From: Opisthorchis felineus
Taxonomy: Eukaryota > Platyhelminthes > Trematoda > Opisthorchiida > Opisthorchiidae
Direction of reading: 5' to 3'
Length of the DNA: 64,000 bases
Assembly: GCA_004794785.1 (NCBI GenBank)
Contig: SJOL01007141.1
Location: 2,201,414-2,265,413 of the forward strand
Shown: piece by piece, positions 1 to 11,089 of the stretch
Position numbering within the stretch: the first letter of the stretch is position 1
Layout of the letters: every line of letters begins with the position of its first letter
Translations under genes and position numbers: made by a program
Notes under the pieces: generated by a model
What the model was told of the DNA's origin: nothing
What the model saw: only the letters and a program-made list of their open reading frames with translations
Databases searched by the model: none

Positions 1-185
1 GGCCAAGAACACATGTTCGGTGCATCATTTATAAAGCTTATGTGGAGACAACATTCTGGAAATTCTGACGCCTTTCGGACGCGGCATTCGCAACCGGGAC
101 TCGCAAATACCGGATCATGATTGGCTGCTGGGTCCAGAATTCCCACCAATCACAGCTCGCCTAGATGCTGGACTGCCAGGCGACA
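1..185. other. Unassigned left edge
   Basis: No coding exon or repeat was recognised here. It lies immediately outside the left arm of the large inverted repeat; similarity to the right-arm counterpart stops near position 186. Confidence 0.4.
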
Positions 186-310
186 CGAGGCTTATCCACA
201 CGTGGTTGATAAAGGAACACCCCCTATCTTCTGTGTGCATGTGGGGGGATGAGTTGTAAATAAACCGCTTGAACACCAGCAAGCAGACGACGGCGGAACT
301 GAATACCACT

Positions 311-591
311 ACTACTATTACTACGGTTTGTTTTCGATAGCATGATCGCCAACATCAAAGAGCGAGCGACAGATGTAAAAAAAAACGTATGGAACATTCC
401 AAAGGGGATTAGTTTCACATGAAGGCGTGCCATCGGTAGTTTTTCGGCCAAGCAAAATGATCTCCAATATATATATGGGAATGTGTCGTATGGAAACACA
501 CGTGTAAACAATAGCAACTGCAGAAAGGATAAGTGATACTCGTGCACAACGTGGGTTGGGTGTAAAAGCCGTTGGCAAGAAAGGACGCTCA
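311..591 (-). mobile_element. R2-like element 3' UTR remnant (left arm)
   Basis: Mirror copy of 6195-6475. Read on the minus strand, it aligns by eye with the tail of the R2-like element near 53478-53718. Both carry a TTTACACG-TGTTTCC block, a GGCA-TG-CTTC-ATG block, and a terminal ACCATGCT/GATCATGCT stretch leading into an adenine-rich, TAGTA-type tail. Confidence 0.5.
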
Positions 592-650
592 ACGTGCCAC
601 TGTGCCATGTACTACTGCCATTAATAATGACTATAATCATTATAATAACG

Positions 651-741
651 GCACAGCCATGGGCTGAGTTCCTGCCAGATTGTCCAAGCCTGTACAGGAT
701 CAGTCGAAAGGCGAGGGTTGGATTTGAAAGATGGTCAGCAG
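651..741 (-). mobile_element. tRNA-derived SINE remnant (left arm)
   Basis: Mirror copy of 6045-6135. The AGGCTTGG-CAA-CTGGCAG block of the SINE at 17331-17502 is recognisable on the minus strand. The B-box region is degraded. Confidence 0.6.
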
Positions 742-1851
742 TTTGGAATCTTGAGCTGTGGTACTACCAGGGCGTGGTGGATTCTGGCCTGGTCAACCGA
801 CTCCAGAGGGGGCAAAGTTAGACGGTTAATCGCAGGATCGGTCTCCGTCGCTCCCGGGATGGGTATATTCGTTATGCTGTCACCTGTTTCACCTCAACCG
901 AAGCCACCAATGGAGTACGAATTTCAGAACTAGATTCCAATCGACAATCGCCTGCGTGACGTTAGAAATTCCGGATCGTGCAAATTAGGTGAGCGGCACC
1001 CCCATCATGGCATGGAATTCGCTAAACCTGCCTACGCTCCCATCGACTGCAGCTCTGATGCAACGAAAGACCAATTCTAGCAACCATCGCATGATCTATT
1101 TCGACGCGCATCCGATAGAGATATCGAAGTAGTCGAGATGTAAGTGATCAAGTCAGATGAGGCCTGTTTGGGAGGCCATTTTTGTCCACATCATAACCAG
1201 CCCGTTCTATAAAAGGGAACATAGAAACTAGACAATAATGTCTTTTACCGAGTTTCGTACGAGACTTCGGCTTGTGACAGACCTGTAGTTGAGGCATGAG
1301 CTAGTGACTGTGATGTGCGTGGCTTGCGCCAATCACAGGCTTTTGACTGCCCCCTGTCTAGGCTTGAGCTGTGGTCAAGCTCTCGTGTTCCGTTCTGGTT
1401 GCCTGATAGTTGTGGACTGAGTGAATGTAAATGGTGAGCGAAATTTCAATACAGCGCGCTAACGGCAACCATGGAGCCTTTCACGCGTGTGATAAGCAGG
1501 TCGCGGCATTCTTTTCCTCCAAGCTGGTCTGTTTATCATTATTGAAATGGGTCCAGTGGTTTCGGCGTGCGTGCAAAGCGTCGAATGGTTTCCATACCCG
1601 GCTGCTCATGTTGAGATTTCGGTAGTTTCAGCTGATTTGGATGAAGCTAGACGCAACCCTACCGTCTGCTAGGTAAGGCTCAATCTGGCTGCACCACCAT
1701 GGCGGGTTGGCCAATTGGCTTGTGTAGGAGTTCGATGAGCACAGCTTCAGATTCCGGTCGTGTCACTTTGCACGTGGCTTCTTCCACTCAGCTAGTTTAG
1801 ATCACCTGACGTATATTTTATCTTCCCAGATCCGGGGACAAAAGGTGTATC

Positions 1852-2208
1852 CTAGTGGAGTATGCTACGAAACATTAATTCCACCGCTATGCAGTTGGCA
1901 AACACCAACTGGCCTGATTTAATTTGATGCATCGCAGATCTCCGTTTCAGAAGGCTTTTCTTGACCGTCTTTTTGCCTTCCGCCAGCCTATTGGATGCTG
2001 TATGGTAAGGCACCAATCGGACTTGCTTGATGCCATCTCGAAGAAAAAGTTCACGAATAACTTCATTTACACAGAATGCCGTTGTTTGTTCACACGGTTG
2101 CTGGGTTACCAAACTGCATAGCAGAACGCGATAAAATTTGCCCTCAAAAGCAATGCCTGTGGCTGCATCCTCGATGAAAATATTGATTGAATTCCTTTTC
2201 CTTCTCAC
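1852..2208 (-). pseudogene. Ty3/gypsy integrase remnant
   Basis: The minus-strand reading contains FLRDGIKQVRLVPYHTASN followed by RLAEG. This matches the conserved end of the retroelement integrase core, where the usual form is NGIKH-R--PYHPASNGLAER. About 40 residues further on, VELMFRSIL resembles the downstream PAELMFGR-LRT block. The catalytic D,D and the rest of pol were not recognised, so this is an isolated, decayed fragment. It lies antisense to the MAGUK gene in the intron upstream of the 3772 exon. Frame and family are well supported; boundaries are approximate. Confidence 0.6.
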
Positions 2209-3771
2209 AGTAAGACCCCTGAAACTGTGTGAACTTCTAACATCCTTCCTAAACGGATTGAGGAAAGCGTTTAACTTTAAAAAATGTAGGCCAAACTCCG
2301 TTTGTCAATATGCGAGTAGTTTTTTTCTCTGCCGGTAGTAGTATTCTGGATTCAGAAGTACTCGCTGCCATAGTTGCGTCTCCTACATCCCATTGTGATG
2401 TGTTTTATTGCAGGACCAACGATGTTAGTAATGTTGTTTTTGCTTCCGTCGTGCCGCACCCCTACTCCAATCTTCATAAAGTAACACCGAATTGCCAAGT
2501 GTTCTAAGGCATTTTCTTAGGTCTTGGTCTGTACGGTGATGGTCACGGAAGGTCACTTCGGAACATCTTTAGAGCCTCAGCTATTTGGTAACTTCAAAGC
2601 TAAGGTTGATCTGGTAATCTTACGTTATCCACTGAATTTCCGTTGGCGGATCACTGTGTCCGCTGGTGACCGACCAATCTAATGCGACACGACCAAACAG
2701 GGGGCATCTTGTCTTCGCATCGTGTTATCTTCATTTGCCATCGAGATATTAAGATTCCTGTCTGGCCTCCCTTCAAGTTTTATCTGAAAAAAGGAACACA
2801 TTAACATGCTCCTGTGGTGGAGTTTCAACATCTACCACAGCAGCAGCTCAACAACGATCTAATTTAACATCTTAACACTAACCTAGTTACATGCGGCCGT
2901 TCAGTGACTGATTGGTCCAGGACTATCTTCACGTGGTCAGCCTTATCGACAATCAATACAAATGCAGATTGTTAACTGCCATTTGTACTTTGTATGCAAC
3001 TCAATCACGTGCAACAAAGCGAAGAGCTAATTGGCGATCATTATGTCGACTATGCATATGATTTCTTCTGGTTTTCCGACATTGTAGGGAGGTCTCGAGC
3101 ATGCTTTATTCGTATTTAACCACACACAAATGTTACACGTTATTGAGTCGCTTGCGCAAATACTGAAGTTCGCTCTGTATGTGCCTTATCAGATGGTCGC
3201 TTGTTTCAACGTAGCATTGTAATTTCACTGTTCGGTCCGTATTCACCCGTTTCATTCTTTACCCCGGGAAGTTTAAATTAGCAGATTTACTTACGTATGT
3301 CGGTAGCTGCATAAGCACCGGCGGTACTGTAACAACCATTTTCGGCGTAAGTTGGCGGGTAGCTGCTTACAGTAGAGATTTAGACGTATAAATGTGAATT
3401 TGCTCTCAACTTGCTGTATGATAATCATCAGAGTTACACATTAGGAGCTATGCATAAAAAAAGGTCCAACTTCCTGCAGCACTCAGAACTTCTAGGACCG
3501 CAGAGTTAAGTTCCATCGTGATCTCCGTGCTGCTCATACTCGCACCACCAAGCGTCCTCTTTGAAGAGGACGGTTTCGGTTCAAAGATGCTTTATTCTCC
3601 CAGGAACGCCATATTCAACATCTCTAACCACACATGACCTTGAACTGAATGGATAGGTACTCGTTGTTCATCTAAATCCTCCTGGAATCCATTGCATATC
3701 CTTCTGTTGGCTGTATAAACTTCTTGTGGAAAGTCATTGTTAACCTGAGGTTTAATGCTTTTTCTTATCAG
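2209..3771. other. Intron upstream of the GK exon, no feature seen
   Basis: This stretch ends in a pyrimidine-rich acceptor (TTTTTCTTATCAG at 3759-3771). I looked for the expected P-loop exon of the guanylate-kinase domain on the plus strand and did not find one. Confidence 0.5.
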
Positions 3772-3971
3772 ACACAACGAACTCGAAGGTGAAGTCCGAC
3801 TCCTCAGTGCCTTATATTGTTGTCAGTGATGAATCCTTTGAAGCTGATCGAAAACGAGGCGAGTTTATTGAATGGGGCATGTTCAGTCGGGCTCGTTACG
3901 GCACCAGCAAGTCTACATTGCAAAAGCTAGTGGACGAGGGTAAAGTCGTGTGTATAACGCTCCGTCCCGAG
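3772..3971 (+). CDS. MAGUK GK-domain exon (lid and GMP-site region)
   Basis: A pyrimidine tract and CAG acceptor end at 3771; the donor GTGAGC starts at 3972. The exon begins with the last two bases of a split codon, and the reading gives TTNSK, then VVSDESFEAD, GEFIEWG, ARYGTSKSTL and LVDEGKVVCITLRPE. These correspond in order to the HTTR loop, the acidic helix, the G-FIE strand and the YGTS motif of GK domains. The HTTR arginine is replaced by asparagine (TTNS), consistent with loss of nucleotide handling in MAGUKs. This single exon is flanked in its introns by the two arms of the 1.29 kb inverted repeat. Confidence 0.85.
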
Positions 3972-6900
3972 GTGAGCCATTTTACCATATGTTAAGAGTT
4001 CGCTAACTGTTTCCTCTCAAAAGCTTCATTTCGTGGATTTTGCTAACTTTTAGTGTAAGATGGTCGAAAACTAGTCATATTTCCCAGAAAGTGTAATCAA
4101 ACATTCATTTCCTTGCCTCTGAAGCACTTCCACTGCCTGCTCCGTGGCCGCTATCTGCAAGGTATAGCTTCTTGAAACATGTCCACACAGGCATTCTATC
4201 TGTCGCTTGGGTAGCTCGATCCTGATATAGAAGTTCTGAACTGTAGAGAAATATCGAAATGGTGGAGGGTAGTTTTATCAGTTTTCTCCGTGAGTTCTAT
4301 CCTATCTACCTTCGTGATGCAGCTGGGGCTATATATCTGATTGAAGTTTTGATATCAAATAACGGTACATTCGCCGCATACCGGCATCCATTAAAACACC
4401 ATACTTGTCTTTCCGCAGCTGTGGGTTCCGCAAACAACTCGCATTGCAGCATTCATTATACCGTCTTTTCCTCATTATCCGGTACCTGAATCGTTACATA
4501 TCGATTGCCCTCAGCTCAGGCATCAGTTGAGTTTTCCATCAGAGACACCTCTGTAGCAGAGTTCGCCATCCAAAGACCCCATTAAATCGGTAGAACCCTC
4601 GCTGCTGTCGCACATGACTACGCTGCTGGTGCCAGAAAGGTCCGTGAGACTGGCCGTCCGTCCCCTTCTGGAGGCGTTGCCAGGCTATTCAAACTAAGGG
4701 CTTGCGGGCTTGGCTTAGCAACTCAAGCTTTCCCACTCCTATGTTCTGTGTTGAGCTACGTGCTGTGGGGACTGCAGTTGACTGCAGCCACGACGCTCAA
4801 GTCGGTAACACAGCCAATGCACTACCAACTCTTGCTCTGATTGAACAGCATCAGTAGCTTGAATCAGTCATGTCGATGATGCTGCGAACCATTTATCCAC
4901 CATAATCCAGCTTGGTCGTGATAACTCAATAGGGACGACTAATTCAACGCTCAGAACCGTGAGCACTCGTTGGTTCTTACTGGTTATGGAGTTCTACTTC
5001 ATTAAAGTGGAGCATCCAAAAGTACAGCTGCCGTTGCACATTTTAAATGAACGGACCCCAGGCATTGCCTCAGATTGATCATATTGTTCCAACCTTCCCC
5101 TATTGTAAACCAACAAAAGTAAACGAAAGATGTCTGCTGACTGGACAAATACGAGGAGCGGATTGTTCAGCGCTTGCATTACATTTCGAGCTCCGTGAAC
5201 CGACAAGCAACTGGGAGTTTTGTGGGGTTCATCTCAAGTGATTTCCACATCACCATCCGATTGACTCTCTCTAGACTTTACACATCCAATCGCGTCGTAC
5301 AAAGCAAAGGCTCTATGGAGCCGTTAACGCGCTGTATTGAAATTTCGCTCACCATTTACATTCACTCAGTCCACAACTATCAGGCAACCAGAAAGGAACA
5401 CGAGAGCTTGACCACAGCTCAAGCCTAGACAGGGGGCAGTCAAAAGCCTGTGATTGGCGCAAGCCACGCACATCACAGTCACTAGCTCATGCCTCAACTA
5501 CAGGTCTGTCACAAGCCGAAGTCTCGTACGAAACTCGGTAAAAGACATTATTGTCTAGTTTCTGTGTTCCCTTTTATAGAACGGGCTGGTTATGATGTGG
5601 ACAAAAATGGCCTCCCAAACAGGCCTCATCTGACTTGATCACTTACATCTCGACTACTTCGATATCTCTATCGGATGCGCGTCGAAATAGATCATGCGAT
5701 GGTTGCTAGAATTGGTCTTTCGTTGCATCAGAGTTGCAGTCGATGGGAGCGTAGGCAGGTTTAGCGAATTCCATGCCATGATGGGGGTGCCGCTCACCTA
5801 ATTTGCACGATCCGGAATTTCTAACGTCACGCAGGCGATTGTCGATTGGAATCTAGTTCTGAAATTCGTACTCCATTGGTGGCTTCGGTTGAGGTGAAAC
5901 AGGTGACAGCATAACGAATATACCCATCCCGGGAGCGACGGAGACCGATCCTGCGATTAACCGTCTAACTTTGCCCCCTCTGGAGTCGGTTGACCAGGCC
6001 AGAATCCACCACGCCCTGGTAGTACCACAGCTCAAGATTCCAAACTGCTGACCATCTTTCAAATCCAACCCTCGCCTTTCGACTGATCCTGTACAGGCTT
6101 GGACAATCTGGCAGGAACTCAGCCCATGGCTGTGCCGTTATTATAATGATTATAGTCATTATTAATGGCAGTAGTACATGGCACAGTGGCACGTTGAGCG
6201 TCCTTTCTTGCCAACGGCTTTTACACCCAACCCACGTTGTGCACGAGTATCACTTATCCTTTCTGCAGTTGCTATTGTTTACACGTGTGTTTCCATACGA
6301 CACATTCCCATATATATATTGGAGATCATTTTGCTTGGCCGAAAAACTACCGATGGCACGCCTTCATGTGAAACTAATCCCCTTTGGAATGTTCCATACG
6401 TTTTTTTTTACATCTGTCGCTCGCTCTTTGATGTTGGCGATCATGCTATCGAAAACAAACCGTAGTAATAGTAGTAGTGGTATTCAGTTCCGCCGTCGTC
6501 TGCTTGCTGGTGTTCAAGCGGTTTATTTACAACTCATCCCCCCACATGCACACAGAAGATAGGGGGTGTTCCTTTATCAACCACATGTGAACAAGCCTCG
6601 AGGTAGACAACTCCATCTTACTTCAAAGCACCGGATCCTTCTGAGTGGTCAAATATTTAGTCCGTTATTTCCAAGGGTAAGAGAAAAATCGTCTCTTTAG
6701 GCGAATCTGATTCGAGGAGAATAACGTAATGATTTAATATGTCCCACTTGGGTAGTTGAGAGCGCCTCTTTTTCTGTTTATTGAGCCTCCATTTTGTAAA
6801 TAATCTTTCAATTCCAGGTTGACTGTTGGTCAGTATCTTGCAACGTGCTACAGCGTGCGCTGGTGCTGTATTCGTCAGTTAATTGCTTCTATCTTTGCTA

Positions 6901-7445
6901 CGGTGCTTTGGGTCTTGGTGTTCGATGTTATCAACGGATAGCGCAGTCTTTTGTTACCTAAATGTACATTTACGCTGAAGTCTCCCAACTAACTAACTGA
7001 TGAGTATTTTCCAATCATTGAACAGTTAGATTTAACTTCTCCTTTCTTACCCACAATAGTCCCTGCGTCTAATACGAGCCAGCGGTCTGATGCCATATGT
7101 CATCTTCATTTCCCCACCCGAGAGAGTGGATGAGTTGCGCCGTATACAGAAGCAACTCGGTCTCAAAGTTAATTGCTCCGTAAGTCCAGTCTGTTACGTA
7201 TTTCGCTTTGGCTCGTAGTTCCGCTTCCTGTTTTCCACCTGCGCGTTGTGTCCCACTTATTTTAGGATATGGAACTAAAAATGTGCATCGAGACAAGCCG
7301 AAAAATGGAGGTCCGTTTTGGCCATTGGTTTGACATCGTGGTCATCCCGGACACCATCGAAACGACAGTGAACGAGCTGACTGCTATTGCTACTCAGTTG
7401 GAACGTCAGCCTTCCTGGGTCCCGCGTTACTGGTCAAAAAGTTGA
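3772..7445 (+). CDS. MAGUK p55/PALS1-like scaffold, 3' three exons
   Basis: Gene-level entry covering exons 3772-3971, 7060-7179 and 7266-7445 (stop TGA at 7443-7445). Together they encode about 166 residues, equivalent to the C-terminal two thirds of a MAGUK guanylate-kinase-like (GK) domain. MAGUKs of this family assemble polarity and junction complexes under the plasma membrane; their GK domain binds partner proteins and has usually lost kinase activity. The best remembered match is the PALS1/MPP5 (Stardust) branch, from the FEAD, FIE-G, YGTS, SLR-IR-S-L-PYVIFI-PP and terminal WVP-W motifs. Exon phases join cleanly: 0 at the first junction and 0 at the second. Intron lengths are 3,088 and 86 bp. 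The P-loop, SH3, PDZ and L27 exons lie upstream and were not found in the window. Another p55-family member is possible. Confidence 0.8.
3972..5305. other. Intron between GK exons, no feature seen
   Basis: The intron starts with a consensus donor. ORFs here are short and unmatched. It runs into the right arm of the inverted repeat. Confidence 0.5.
6045..6135 (+). mobile_element. tRNA-derived SINE remnant (right arm)
   Basis: The order of blocks follows the SINE at 17331-17502: CTGACCATC, a decayed B box, a TCGACT-ATCCTGT block, then AGGCTTGGACAATCTGGCAG and CTCAGCCC. The A-box head is not recognisable. Confidence 0.6.
6195..6475 (+). mobile_element. R2-like element 3' UTR remnant (right arm)
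   Basis: This aligns by eye with 53478-53718, the sequence after the last codons of the R2-like element. Shared blocks run in the same order, ending in a CATGCT-TC-A-A-AAAC tail that grades into TAGTAATAGTAG. It probably derives from a 5'-truncated insertion of a related element. Confidence 0.5.
7060..7179 (+). CDS. MAGUK GK-domain penultimate exon
   Basis: Acceptor CACAATAG ends at 7059; donor GTAAGT starts at 7180. The 40-codon exon starts in phase 0 and reads SLRLIRASGLMPYVIFISPP, followed by ERVDELRRIQKQLG. This is the characteristic strand-loop of MAGUK GK domains (S-L-R-L--S-L-PY-IFI-PP) and the helix after it. It is the strongest support for a PALS1-like assignment. Confidence 0.9.
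7266..7445 (+). CDS. MAGUK GK-domain terminal exon with stop
   Basis: Acceptor TTATTTTAG ends at 7265. The frame continues in phase 0 and ends with TGA at 7443-7445. The reading MCIETSRKMEVRFGHWFDIV matches the helix and G-YFD--- strand before the C-terminus of GK domains, and QPSWVPRYWSKS is the usual --PQWVP--W end of p55-family proteins. The 3' UTR begins at 7446. Confidence 0.9.
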   Translation, partial: DMELKMCIETSRKMEVRFGHWFDIVVIPDTIETTVNELTAIATQLERQPSWVPRYWSKS

Positions 7446-9440
7446 AATGCCAGTGTCTGCACTGATGCCACATATCATCATTTTTACAATCTCCACTCTG
7501 ATTTGCAGTATTTCTGTAACCATCGTGCCTTCTTTGTACTCCTGCCTGTCGGTTCGTCATTCCCTCAATTTTACCGCCATAACGTTTTTGGTACCTCTTC
7601 TACTCACCAGTTTTATTCAGGCTTACTTATGCTTTCTGCCTATCACCTGTTTTTACTTTGTCTACTAGTGATTTTTTTTTCATTAAATGGCTTATTCACC
7701 CGTTCTGACTTTCTGTTTGTGTAAGTATCGGTAAGTGACGAATGCTTAGGCGAACCGTTTTAGCAACGCTTGAACCACTTATTATTGAATGCACTAAGTT
7801 TAGTTCCTCGGTTTTGTTCGTTCTGATGATTTTACCCTACTCGACGCATGGTGACCACCGTGACAAATTCTTTGCTATCGATAAATTAATCGCCCTGACT
7901 CTGTCAGTATCGACCGTTCGAAGGATGTACTCGTTGTGGAACGACCTGTTCATCAGGAATGTTCTCTCTGCCTCACATTTGTGGAACATACACCGTTTGA
8001 TCATCAGTTCTACCACCCGAGTATCTCTGTTCTTGACGAATCTGCTACTCGTCTTCATGCAGCGAGCAAACACTTTTCAGTCATACTGTTGAGTTGCCTG
8101 GTTGTCATATGCTGGGGCAACAGAACGGTCATATGAAAGTCGACTATATTACGATCATCACGATAAAGTTGATCGCATTTCTGAGCAAGAACCGTTCCAG
8201 GTTGAGGTATCAATTATGGCACGTCGACTGAATACGGAAATCAGTTGATTCACAATGACATTAGAGTGCTGAGGCTGGGCGTGTGTTTGTTTTTTGAGCT
8301 GGGCAATAGTGAAGTCAGTTGGCATCGTCCCTAGATAGTTTAACCATAACTCAAGCAATATTTGAATATCCCAGCATTTTTTGAATAAGCCAAGTCAACT
8401 TGCACAATTGTATCACACAACGAACCAGATGTAACGTACCGATTACGAAATACGAAGAAGCGCATAAGGATACACAAAAACACAATTTCCTTAGTTCGGT
8501 TGATTTGTGCGAGTTCTTATTCCTACTTCAGTTGAACGTATTTATACATAATATAGATTTGGAAGTATCTATGGTTAAATACACTGAAAGGGTATGATAC
8601 AAAGGAAAAATGATAATGCTGAAAGGTCATTACCGAACTTTATATACGAACCAAGCTAATTTCGTACAGCGTTTCGTACAGTATTCACGGCATTCTTCAG
8701 TGTTATTCTCTGGGTTTGCAAACGAGCCGCAGATTCCTTCTTCGTCCTTCAGATTGATAACGTTAATCTCCAAAACATCTACAGCAAGGCTTTGGAAAAT
8801 GTAGAAGTATACGGGCCAGTGTCATGCCGCCAATTAGTGTTTTTGTTTCTTCAGCATGTCTAGAAAATGAGCATTGCATTTATATCTTTATTAAGGAAAG
8901 GTTATCAATGGACAGTTCTACCTGGTGTCTGTATAGGGCAACCACGATGAAAGCTGAAGAATAACCACAAAAATTGCCCGTCTTTGATTAGCTGTGCATG
9001 AGCGACTGTTTATTCTTCTCCCTTCGGTGGAAGCTGCTATTTGTCAGGTTTAGAAGATTCGAAAATTCACCACACGGGACCGGATGCACTGTGTTCGTAG
9101 TGTGGTTAGTGAGTTCGAAATTTGGCTAAAGAATGTTGGCAGTAGCTTACTGGTTCGTCCACACCATGACAAATTATTTTGTGCGATAGTCACTGGACAT
9201 TGGTTTGTCATTTCATGTATGTACCCTTCGCGCCGTTTGCCTTAGGTTTTTGTCCGGCGTGGCACCCTAACCTCAGTGAATTTTACATTCCGTGCTATGG
9301 TCCTGCTTTCTTCAGAGACGTCTTACGCATCAAATAAGGATGGCAACATCGACGCTCACCGTCGCAGTTTTATAAGACCTTTCAACTTTTGCCTATCGCT
9401 CAAGAACCCATCTGGATTACTTACCACCTTCCCCCTTTCA
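7446..9440. other. 3' flank of the MAGUK gene
   Basis: AT-rich, with thymine runs near 7670. Probably holds the 3' UTR and intergenic DNA. A reading at 7870-8090 looks superficially coding but matched nothing I recognise. No clear polyadenylation signal was assigned. Confidence 0.4.
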
Positions 9441-9459
9441 TCCAAAGGAATCTCATCAT

Positions 9460-11085
9460 CTCCGACAGCACGCCATCAATGTTTAGCACTGACGCTTCGC
9501 TATCAAACAACTATTATTTATATGAAAGCCTTATTAAAAAGAGAGTTGAATGGGGTTGGATGGGGGTGGGTTGAATGGAGGGGAAGGGGTTTAGTGCTAG
9601 CCCAACACAATCATTCCGAGGTGTCTACACCTCCAGATACTTACTCAGGCAATCTGGGAAGGAACTGACAACGGGAACGCCACTGACATCCATCTTTAAA
9701 ATGTCTCCAATCATGCACACTGGGATAACGTGGACCCCATCCTGGAGGGTGAGTCGAACCGACAGCACCCAGACTTTTCATAATTTCCGTCCTACCCCTA
9801 TGCCAGATAAAAGTTTGGCCACCTCTCTGATTTGGCAAACGATCGTTCGACATACGCAATACATGGCCTTATCACCCAACTCATTCTTCGATTGAAGTCC
9901 TCGCTGCACAAACACTCGTTTTCTAATTGCCTCGCTGAGGGGTCGTCTACACCAGACTATACGAGCTATGGTTCTAAGGCAACGGTTTTCGAAGATCGGA
10001 AGACTCCCATTTCCGCTGCTCGTAGAGGCTAGGGGAACTTGGGTGCGTACTAATCGTCCTCGTTGGAGACGACTCGATATTGCATATTGCATATTTAGAT
10101 CCTCATATACAGAACACACCCCAACCATGCTGAAATCCAGGATGTCTCTTGCTTCAGACAGGTCAGCTGACAACTCGCACAGTGGGGTCATTCGTACACC
10201 TACAGTTCATCGTAAACACAAACGCGCCCAGAGGTTTGGTAATGAATGGCACGCAGAGTATTCACAAACTTCGGGGACATTTTAAACAATGCGTCCCCTT
10301 TATCTATTCTGAAGCTGCGGAGAGGCTTATGTCGCGTGGACAGACAGAGGACAGGACAGACTAGCTGGACGGGCCACAGAACACATCCTAAAGTAGGCAA
10401 TCCAAATGTCAGCAGAACCCTCGGGTCAAGGTCAAATTGCAATCCTGCACCGTCAATAATCAGACATCCGTTAGATACTGGCCGTCCAATTGACCTGACC
10501 AACTCTTTCCTAATTCATTTTCGCGACACAAACCCCAAGGTTGTAATGGTAAACGAAGCGCCACTGATCAAATCAAACCAACCCAGACTATGTGCACACA
10601 ATCAGTTCAAGCAAACGATTTGTTTACCCTGGCATTGATCGCAGAAATCAGCAAACCAGTGTCTGTTCAAAGCCTTTTTTATTCTTCATTCATACAACTT
10701 GTATGTTTTACGTCCGAGATTGAAGAGAGCAGGGGAAATGTTAACACTCCGCAGTAGTTTTTCGGGAACTTCGTTTGTTGGCGGAACATATGCAGAAGAG
10801 CCAAGCTGTTCACGGGGTAGCTGACTCCTTTGATGTCTACCACTACAGTAAGCCGGCGATTTGCATGATGCCGTTCAAGCACTTGCAGCGATGTGACGAA
10901 TGTGCAATGCACCCCTACAGTGTCTGACACGTTGACAATGTGTGACGCTCAGATATTTATTTTCCACATTGAGCTGTTGCGCCTACACTGATATACGCGA
11001 GCAAACATCCCTAGGGGCACTCCGTATTGACATGTTGAGATGCCCTTCATCACCAGAACTAAGATTCACCCATATCGACCGCTGT
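9460..11085 (-). mobile_element. RTE-type retrotransposon, internally deleted
   Basis: On the minus strand, three separated RTE blocks appear in order. The first is a reverse-transcriptase stretch at about 10690-10900 (LQVLERHHANRR, VVVDIKG). The second is at about 10200-10310 (SPKFVNTLRAIHYQTSGRVC). The third is the C-terminal part at about 9640-10010 (IFENRCLRTIARIVWCRR, then GAVGSTHPPGWGPR and RCQFLPRLPE). The palm with YADD between the second and third blocks is missing. Frames are broken by shifts and stops. The 3' end near 9460-9600 shares sequence with the ends of the fragments at 26.7, 30.6 and 53.9 kb. Confidence 0.8.
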
Positions 11086-11089
11086 AACC

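Larger units (their letters stand above)
186..1480 (+). repeat. Left arm of 1.29 kb inverted repeat
   Basis: This arm is the reverse complement of 5306-6600. Paired positions add up to 6786 from one end to the other, so there are no net indels. I found only about three substitutions in the stretches compared over most of the length (for example near 1055, 1225 and 1393), and similarity fades in the last 15-20 bases at each end. The arm contains a SINE remnant and a segment resembling the 3' UTR of the R2-like element at 50.4-53.7 kb. The ORFs in it are non-coding readings shared by both arms. Confidence 0.95.
5306..6600 (-). repeat. Right arm of 1.29 kb inverted repeat
   Basis: Reverse complement of 186-1480 with no indel and only scattered substitutions. 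It lies in the 3,088 bp intron between the first and second recognised MAGUK exons. It carries a SINE remnant (6045-6135) followed by an R2-like 3' UTR segment (6195-6475), so the duplicated unit is itself made of older repeats. Confidence 0.95.

Noticed and set aside
224..640. 138-codon ORF repeated exactly at 6146-6562
   Set aside because: Its conservation is explained by the inverted repeat; the underlying DNA is a SINE and R2-like UTR remnant, so it is not a protein gene.
7742..8136. Overlapping ORFs downstream of the MAGUK stop
   Set aside because: They lie in three frames in AT-rich probable 3' UTR, with no motif.
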